A stretch of 47,707 nucleotides of DNA. Origin: Pseudomonas sp. C2B4. GTDB lineage: Bacteria; Pseudomonadota; Gammaproteobacteria; Pseudomonadales; Pseudomonadaceae. Positions 41,990 through 47,707 of this stretch are shown one piece after another (position 1 is the stretch's first letter; each line of letters starts with the position of its first letter). Location of the stretch: positions 1 through 47,707 of the forward strand of contig NZ_JABFMU010000051.1 in NCBI RefSeq assembly GCF_013359695.1, in the 5' to 3' direction. Position numbers and translations under genes: made by a program. The notes beneath the pieces are model-generated. The model worked only from the letters and a program-made list of their open reading frames with translations, made no database searches and was not told the origin of the DNA.

Positions 41990-44737
41990 ATGCCTGACCG
42001 CCCGGACCTGTTGGCCCGACTGACCCTCGTCCCGCCCCTGAACGACACGCTGGATGATCGGTCTGCGGTGGGCACTGCTGATGCGAAGCTGCATGCCTCG
42101 CGCATCCATCCGGAGAAATTTCGCGTACCCGGAACGGCGGCCAGTCACCTGTCGCGTGTTCATTTGCTGGATCGAATGGACAGCCCGCAGAACGCCCGAC
42201 TGATCCTCGTCGAAGCCGCGGCGGGCTTCGGTAAAACCACGCTGCTGCTTCAATATCGCGAGCGTTGCCTGGCCCGCGGACGCCGGGTGCTGTGGTTGAC
42301 GCTGGATGCCGCCGACAATGAGCTGCGGCGCCTGTCGGCCCACCTGCATGTCGCCTTGCAGGGGCTCGGCGCACCTGCCGATAGCGAGAAACCCACCGAT
42401 TTCAGTCCCCAGGCGCTGCTCGACAAACTGGGGAGACTGGACCAACCCTTTGCGATTTTTCTCGACGATTTTGAAACCCTGGAATCCGCCCCCGCACTGG
42501 ATTTTGTCCGGCAACTGCTGACGGTCCTGCCTTCCTGCGGATTGCTGGTCATTGCATCGAGAACCACGCCGGATATCGCGCTGGGCCGTTTGCGAGCCCA
42601 CGGGCAAATGCGCGACATCACCACCGATGCCCTGCGCATGAGCCTGGCCGAAACCACGACTTTCTTGCGCGACAAGTGCAGCCTGTCGCTTGAAGATGCA
42701 GAAATTGCCACGTTGCAGCAGCGCACCGAAGGCTGGATCACCGCACTGTACCTGAGCACGCTGTCGCTGCGCGGGAGGACAGCCCCGGCGGATTTCGTGG
42801 CGTCGCTTTCAGGCGCAAACCTGGAGCTGGCCGATTACCTGGCCGAGGATATCCTGGGGCGGCAAACCGATGAATGCCGGCAGTTTCTGCTGAACAGCAG
42901 CGTTCTCGGACGCTTCTGTGCCGCGCTGTGCGATGCAGTGACAGGGCGTCACGACAGCCAGGCCATGATCGACTATTTGCAACGGGCCAATCTGTTCATT
43001 CAGCCAACGGACGAACAGCATCGCTGGTTCCGCTATCACCCGCTGTTCGCCGACTTCCTGCGCCGTGCCCTCGAACGCCATTCGCCCGGGCAGGCAAAAA
43101 AACTGCACGCCATGGCTGCCCGCTGGTACCTCACGGAGAATCAGCCGGCCGCCGCGATCGAGCACTATTTGCTGGCGGGTGACGCTGACAACGCGAGCCG
43201 GCAGATCGACCGGCATCTGGACGCGTTGATCGATGCCGGTCGGCTGCGCTGGCTGCTGCGCTGGTTCGAACAGATTCCTGACCGCGTACTCGATGGTTAC
43301 CCCCGGCTGATCCTCGCCCATGCCTGGACACTGGTGCTCGATCATCGCTATCAGGACGCCATGCAATGGGTTGAGCGCCATCGCGACACTCAGGAGATGG
43401 GCACTATTCGCTGCCTGTTGCAGGTGTTCACCGACCAGATAGACGCCGCGTATGCCACGGCCCTGGCCGAGATTGAACAGGTGTCGCCGCAGGACGTCTT
43501 GCAGTACGGCATGCTCGCCACCACGCTGGCCTACTGCATGGTCGCGACCGGTCACTTCGAACAGGCGCGGGGCTTGTTGACCCGGATGGTCAGCCAGGGT
43601 GCGCAGAACCGCTCAATACTGGTCGACAGCATCGCCGTCTGCGTCGAGTGCATTCTGGACTTGATCCTGGGACGGCTGGAAAGCGCCGTTGCCCGCCTGC
43701 AGGCTGCCAGTGAAGCTCAGGCTCAAAGGCTCGAAGGCAAATGGGCAGGCGGCAGGCCCTCGCTGGATACCCTGCGCGCGATGGCCCGGTATGAACAGGA
43801 TGCACTCGTGCAAGCCCGGCAGCTGCTCAGTGATATCCCCGCCTACGCCCTCGACAGCGGCGGACCGGATCCGCTGATCGTCCGGCATGTACTGCTCGCC
43901 CGCATCGCCTACCAACAGGGTGAGCGCGCCGTCTGGGTGCAGCACCTGGCTGAACTCGAACAACTGGGTCGGCGCAGCGGTTCGCTGCGTATTCTCAGTG
44001 CAGCGTGGCTGGAACGTGCCCGCATCGCGACACTGGAAAACCGTCTGGACATCGCTGCACAAGCCCTGCATCACGCCGAACTGGCGGGGAGTTGGGAACG
44101 TCCCGACCTGGTGCTGCACACCTGCGATACCGATACCCATTTCATCGCGCGCCAGCGACTGCGCATCGCCAGCGGTGAATTCGCCACAGCGGCCACGGCG
44201 CTGCAACCGGCCATCGCCGAGGCCCTGGAACGTCAACACCACCGACGGGCGTTGAAACTGCGCTTGCTGCATGCCCTGGCACTGGACGGCCTGGGTCGAA
44301 ACAAAGAGGCGCTGGACACCCTCACCCCGGCCCTGCGCCTGGCCAGCGACGAAGGCTTTCGCCGTACCTTTATCGATGAAGGCCCGGCCGTGGCAAAACT
44401 GCTGCAGCGCTGGGCGGTGGCCTTCAAGGCGCAATGCAAGAGCCTGGGCATCGCCCCGGAGTTCCTGACTGATTTGCTGCAACGCAGTGCCACCCAGGGC
44501 ACCCAGGGCACCCAGGCCGAGGCAGCTGTCGACGAAGAGGACACGCCACTGACCACCCGCGAATTCCATGTCATCCGGCTGCTGGCCGCCGGCAACCGCA
44601 ACCGGGCCATCGCCGAGCAGATGCACTTGTCCGAGCACACGGTCAAAACCCACTTGCGCAACATCAGCGCGAAACTGGGCGCCCAGAGCCGCACGGAAGT
44701 CATCGCTATCGCTCGCGCCAAGGGATTGCTCGATTGA
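41990..44737 (+). CDS. MalT/LuxR-type ATPase transcriptional regulator
   Basis: This 915-residue regulator has an N-terminal signalling ATPase (Walker A EAAAGFGKTTLL near residues 75-86), a winged-helix region, long TPR-like repeats and a C-terminal LuxR domain (LTTREFHVIRLLAAGNRNRA, then HTVKTHLRNISAKLGAQSRT). GGAG lies 6 bp before the ATG. MalT-like proteins are activators that bind a ligand in the repeat region and ATP in the first domain. It is divergent from the racemase-to-ligase operon and is the best candidate activator for it. A short TQGTQGTQ repeat precedes the LuxR domain. Confidence 0.93.
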   Translation: MPDRPDLLARLTLVPPLNDTLDDRSAVGTADAKLHASRIHPEKFRVPGTAASHLSRVHLLDRMDSPQNARLILVEAAAGFGKTTLLLQYRERCLARGRRVLWLTLDAADNELRRLSAHLHVALQGLGAPADSEKPTDFSPQALLDKLGRLDQPFAIFLDDFETLESAPALDFVRQLLTVLPSCGLLVIASRTTPDIALGRLRAHGQMRDITTDALRMSLAETTTFLRDKCSLSLEDAEIATLQQRTEGWITALYLSTLSLRGRTAPADFVASLSGANLELADYLAEDILGRQTDECRQFLLNSSVLGRFCAALCDAVTGRHDSQAMIDYLQRANLFIQPTDEQHRWFRYHPLFADFLRRALERHSPGQAKKLHAMAARWYLTENQPAAAIEHYLLAGDADNASRQIDRHLDALIDAGRLRWLLRWFEQIPDRVLDGYPRLILAHAWTLVLDHRYQDAMQWVERHRDTQEMGTIRCLLQVFTDQIDAAYATALAEIEQVSPQDVLQYGMLATTLAYCMVATGHFEQARGLLTRMVSQGAQNRSILVDSIAVCVECILDLILGRLESAVARLQAASEAQAQRLEGKWAGGRPSLDTLRAMARYEQDALVQARQLLSDIPAYALDSGGPDPLIVRHVLLARIAYQQGERAVWVQHLAELEQLGRRSGSLRILSAAWLERARIATLENRLDIAAQALHHAELAGSWERPDLVLHTCDTDTHFIARQRLRIASGEFATAATALQPAIAEALERQHHRRALKLRLLHALALDGLGRNKEALDTLTPALRLASDEGFRRTFIDEGPAVAKLLQRWAVAFKAQCKSLGIAPEFLTDLLQRSATQGTQGTQAEAAVDEEDTPLTTREFHVIRLLAAGNRNRAIAEQMHLSEHTVKTHLRNISAKLGAQSRTEVIAIARAKGLLD

Positions 44738-44743
44738 TGGGTA

Positions 44744-47215
44744 TCAGGCCAGCACGCCCATCGCCTTGGCTCGCATTACGGCCTGGGTGCGGCGCTTGAC
44801 CCCCAGTTTGTGGTTGATGTGAACGGTGTGGGCCTTGACGGTGTTGAGCGAAATAAACAACTGATTGCTGATTTCCTGATTGGACAATCCTTGCGCCACC
44901 AACTCCAGCACGCAAACTTCCCTCGGCGTCAGGTCCAGCCCGGGGCGTGGGGTGGAGACAGGCTCCTGCCGAGGGTTTGCCAACAGATTGAAGGGTGCCA
45001 GCGGTACTTCTGCACCAGCGGATACCACGCCGGATTCAGCATTGGCCCGCGCCAATGCGGCCTGCACTTCCCTGGTCAGGCTGCCGAAGCGCCGGCGTTC
45101 GCAATCCGCCAACAACGTCTCCAGGCGCTTGCGCGCCGCTTCAGTTTGACCGGCACCTTGTTCACCCAGGGCAACCATCAGCTCGATGCGTTGGCGCAAC
45201 GAAGGCGCATGCAGCGGCGGAAGCTGTGGCTTATCGCCCTGGACGCAGGCCCGGGCCGCCAGTGCCATCGGCAGCAATCGCGTCCACGCCCCTTGTCGTG
45301 CCAGCAAGCGCAAGTTCTGGTAGAGGATGATCGCCTGATAACAGTTTTCCTTGATTTTCGCGCACTGCATGGCACGCGTCGCCGCGCTCAAATGGGCCTG
45401 TGCCTGTTCAAAGTCACCGCGACAGGCCTGCACTTCCGATAATCCGATCAGCGCGTGCAAGGTGTAGGGGTCGCCACTTTCCGTGCCGTGATCGAGGGCC
45501 ATGCCCAGTGCCTCTTCGCTGGCATCCAGATCACCGCGCAGCAGGTACAGCTCGCCCTGCAACAACTGCAATCGGCCCAGCAACAAGCTGTGCCGGCCAC
45601 TCAACCGGGTGATCAGGAGCAGGCATTCCTTCACCAGCATCTCCGCTTCCAGCCACTCGCCGCCGAGTATCAATTGACGGATGCGATCGGCATTGATCAG
45701 CACTTCGCTGGCCAGGCAACCTTGATGACGCGCCAGGGCCAGGCAGGACTGCAACAATCGCTCGGCCTGCTCGGTGTTGCCGGCGGCCATCGACACTCGC
45801 GCCAGGGTGGAATAACACAAAAATGACGATTGCCAGTCGCGCAATTCCAGGTGCTGCAAGGCGGATTCGCAGTGCTCGAATGCGCCCTCGGCGTTGCCCA
45901 GCAACCCCTGCAGCGTGCCCTCCAACGCCTGCCAGTTGGCCAGAATGCGCACGTTGACCGACGCCTTGGGCTGCGGCGAAATCCTCGCCAGTCGAGCGAT
46001 GCACGCTTGCGCTTCGTCCAACCGCCAGCTGCTGAGCAACGCCCGGGCATTCATGTAGATCAGGTTTGGCGTGCACTCGAGCAAACGCAGCGGCAAGCGG
46101 GCCCGCCAATCGAGCCAGGTGAACAGGTTGCGCTCGATCAACAGCCAATCCAGCGTCAGGCGCTCCATGTAGCAGGCCGCCACATCGACGTAACCGATGG
46201 ACAGCGCCAGTTCGATGGCCTCGTCGACAAACCCGTCATTGCATAACAGGCGACAGGCGCTCAACCGCACCTGGCTGACACCCGCGGCATTCAGCTCCCC
46301 CAACAGCGCCTGGGCCACGGCGGGCAACAGACGGTACCAGTGCGCGTCGCTGTCCAGCGGCTCAAAGAACGACTGCGATTGCAGCAAGCGACGAAAGACA
46401 CTCCCGGCATCGATGTCCGGCCACAACTGCTGACACAGCGTCGTCGACACCCGTGGCAAATGTGCGATGCCCAGCAGCAGCTTGCGCTCATCGGCGTCCA
46501 CCCGCGCCAGGAGCTCGCCGCCCAGGTAATCGCGCATCCATAACTCCCCTGCCCGCTCATGGCGACCTGCACCGTTGAGCAGCAGGAAGGTACCGGCGCA
46601 CCAGCCGTGGGTCTGGCGCCACAGCTTTTCCCGCGCCGCCGGCTCGGCTGCCGGCACCCGCCACTCGACCACGCGCTCGAACTCCTCGCGGTCAAAGGCC
46701 AACTGCCCGGCACCGAGCTCAAGCAATTGCCCCTCCAGCAGCAATCGCGCGAGTTTCCAGCTCGGCCGTTGCCGGCAGCTGACCCAGAGCTGGACCTGTC
46801 CTTGCGAACGAAGCAGCCGGTCAAGCCACTGATCGAGTTCGGGACAGGATTGCGCCGGATAGTCATCCAGCACCAGCCACCAGGCGTCTTCGCTGCGCTC
46901 CAGCCACGTCAGCAGCGTCAACGGATCACGGGCGTCGACCTGAAGACCCGTGGCCAGTCGCTGGCAAAATTGCGCCAGCGTCAGCGCGTGCCCTTCCAGA
47001 TCAAGCCATACGCACCGTTCGGGCCTGCTTTGACGCACGCACTCATTGATCAACGCCGTCTTGCCATAGCCCGCCGGCGCACACAGCAGACGCAGACGCT
47101 GGGCACCGGCGAGCAGTTCGTCGAGCAGGCGCGGGCGTGGCAGGTGATGCGCCCATTGTGAGGTGCGCGCGCCGACAACCTGGGTTTCATCCCGACGCGT
47201 CATTGAAAGGAGCAT
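44744..47215 (-). CDS. MalT/LuxR-type ATPase transcriptional regulator
   Basis: This 823-residue protein has Walker A LLCAPAGYGKTALI (about 43-56), TPR-like repeats and a C-terminal LuxR domain (LTPREVCVLELVAQGLSNQE, then NTVKAHTVHINHKLGVKRRT). AGGAGG lies 11 bp before the ATG at 47215; the extension to 47290 is rejected. It converges on the 41990-44737 regulator with only 6 bp between stop codons. Its relation to that protein and to the frameshifted one is clear at family level, but sequence identity looks low. It may regulate another target or respond to a second ligand. Confidence 0.92.
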   Translation of the reverse strand: MLLSMTRRDETQVVGARTSQWAHHLPRPRLLDELLAGAQRLRLLCAPAGYGKTALINECVRQSRPERCVWLDLEGHALTLAQFCQRLATGLQVDARDPLTLLTWLERSEDAWWLVLDDYPAQSCPELDQWLDRLLRSQGQVQLWVSCRQRPSWKLARLLLEGQLLELGAGQLAFDREEFERVVEWRVPAAEPAAREKLWRQTHGWCAGTFLLLNGAGRHERAGELWMRDYLGGELLARVDADERKLLLGIAHLPRVSTTLCQQLWPDIDAGSVFRRLLQSQSFFEPLDSDAHWYRLLPAVAQALLGELNAAGVSQVRLSACRLLCNDGFVDEAIELALSIGYVDVAACYMERLTLDWLLIERNLFTWLDWRARLPLRLLECTPNLIYMNARALLSSWRLDEAQACIARLARISPQPKASVNVRILANWQALEGTLQGLLGNAEGAFEHCESALQHLELRDWQSSFLCYSTLARVSMAAGNTEQAERLLQSCLALARHQGCLASEVLINADRIRQLILGGEWLEAEMLVKECLLLITRLSGRHSLLLGRLQLLQGELYLLRGDLDASEEALGMALDHGTESGDPYTLHALIGLSEVQACRGDFEQAQAHLSAATRAMQCAKIKENCYQAIILYQNLRLLARQGAWTRLLPMALAARACVQGDKPQLPPLHAPSLRQRIELMVALGEQGAGQTEAARKRLETLLADCERRRFGSLTREVQAALARANAESGVVSAGAEVPLAPFNLLANPRQEPVSTPRPGLDLTPREVCVLELVAQGLSNQEISNQLFISLNTVKAHTVHINHKLGVKRRTQAVMRAKAMGVLA

Positions 47216-47399
47216 GGGCTCGCAGCCCTCCTGAAATCGACCATGGCCCGGCCACCCATCGCCTGAAATGCGCGGTGGGCCCCCGGACAAGAATTCGGGC
47301 CATCTTCGCGCGCGTGGAAGGGGCTACCCATCCGTCATTCGAGGTATTTCACTAACGACTGCATGTCTTTGCGATGAAAGGTTTGTGTTAGAGCGGTGT

Positions 47400-47600
47400 G
47401 CATATCCGTTTCTTCGGTAACGGCGGCTATTGGTTCCGCCCTTACGGCGGGTTACTTGGAAAAGCGCCAAGTAACCAAGCGCTTTCGCCCCTGACGTACG
47501 GCCCTTCGCTGAGGCTCAGGGTTCCCTCGCTCCGGTCCTGCTTCGTGGGCCCGCCGCCATCGGCCATCCATGGCCGGTGGCGGCTAGCCCGGCATCCATA
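47400..47600. repeat. candidate dispersed noncoding repeat
   Basis: The tract around TACTTGGAAAAGCGCCAAGT, a self-complementary arm pair, continues with GCCCCTGACGTACGGCCCTT and GGGCCCGCCGCCATCGG. It has the look of a sequence I recall recurring in many pseudomonad genomes, often misread as short ORFs. Only one copy is in the window, so its repeat nature rests on recall. The remainder of 47216-47399 shows no gene. Confidence 0.4.
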
Positions 47601-47635
47601 CAGCCGACCTGGTTAGGGCCTGTCTGTGATCCAAC

Positions 47636-47707
47636 TGTGGGAGCGAGCCTGCTCGCGAAGGGGCCGGGTCAGTCAACATTTATGCTGAATGACACACCGC
47701 CGTCGCG
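47636..47707. repeat. REP doublet cut by the window end
   Basis: The left arm TGTGGGAGCGAGCCTGCTCG is complete. The spacer has GTCAGTCAACAT and GAATGACACACCGC, the second spacer class shared with the 8.6-kb copy. The right arm starts with CGTCGCG and is truncated by the window. Confidence 0.8.

Noticed and set aside
1..47707. CRISPR array formed by the repeated TGTAGGAGCGAGC motifs
   Set aside because: The repeats are dispersed kilobases apart as inverted pairs, not regularly spaced direct repeats.

Overview
The window is high-GC chromosomal DNA from a Pseudomonas of the fluorescens lineage. I infer this from codon usage, the density of ~100-bp REP doublets beginning TGTAGGAGCGAGC or TGTGGGAGCGAGC, and gene families typical of that group. 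No rRNA, tRNA, CRISPR array, phage or intact insertion sequence was seen. Nothing was searched or aligned: all calls come from reading motifs, starts, ribosome sites and gene order.

Layout. (1) 1-5.3 kb: a LysR regulator divergent from an SDR dehydrogenase, an MFS carrier and a split transketolase, which look like one uptake and oxidation operon. (2) 5.3-8.5 kb: a creatininase-family hydrolase and an MFS carrier, divergent from a second LysR gene. (3) 8.8-15.6 kb: a 5-oxoprolinase-like cluster with separate PxpA-, PxpB- and PxpC-type proteins, a biotin carboxylase, an 81-residue biotin carrier and an NCS1 permease, divergent from a third LysR gene. Together these subunits have the domain set of urea carboxylase, split into separate genes. 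(4) 15.7-18.9 kb: a PaaI-type thioesterase, a tiny highly charged lipoprotein, a nitrilase-family amidase and a polyamine-type binding protein.

(5) 18.9-24.5 kb is an accessory patch with visibly more A+T in places. It holds a PD-(D/E)XK nuclease-like gene with an unknown partner, a possible YopT/AvrPphB-like cysteine protease behind a small ORF, an SDR without its catalytic tyrosine, and a large lipoprotein divergent from a matrixin-like zinc protease. (6) 24.6-26.2 kb: an Aer-like chemoreceptor. (7) 26.6-31.1 kb: a LacI regulator with a probable operator just upstream, a HisD-family dehydrogenase, a hot-dog thioesterase and an exported sulfatase.

(8) 31.2-47.3 kb: a catabolic operon flanked by three large MalT/LuxR-type ATPase regulators, one of them frameshifted. 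It encodes an acyl-CoA ligase, an acyl-CoA dehydrogenase with its base in the isovaleryl/long-chain position, a (3R)-type SDR, a two-gene MaoC hydratase, an SCP-x-like thiolase and an alpha-methylacyl-CoA racemase with all three catalytic residues. That is part for part the enzyme set of peroxisomal 2-methyl-branched acid beta-oxidation in animals. It is the most coherent unusual system in the window. The right end holds a possible dispersed repeat and a REP element cut by the window edge.
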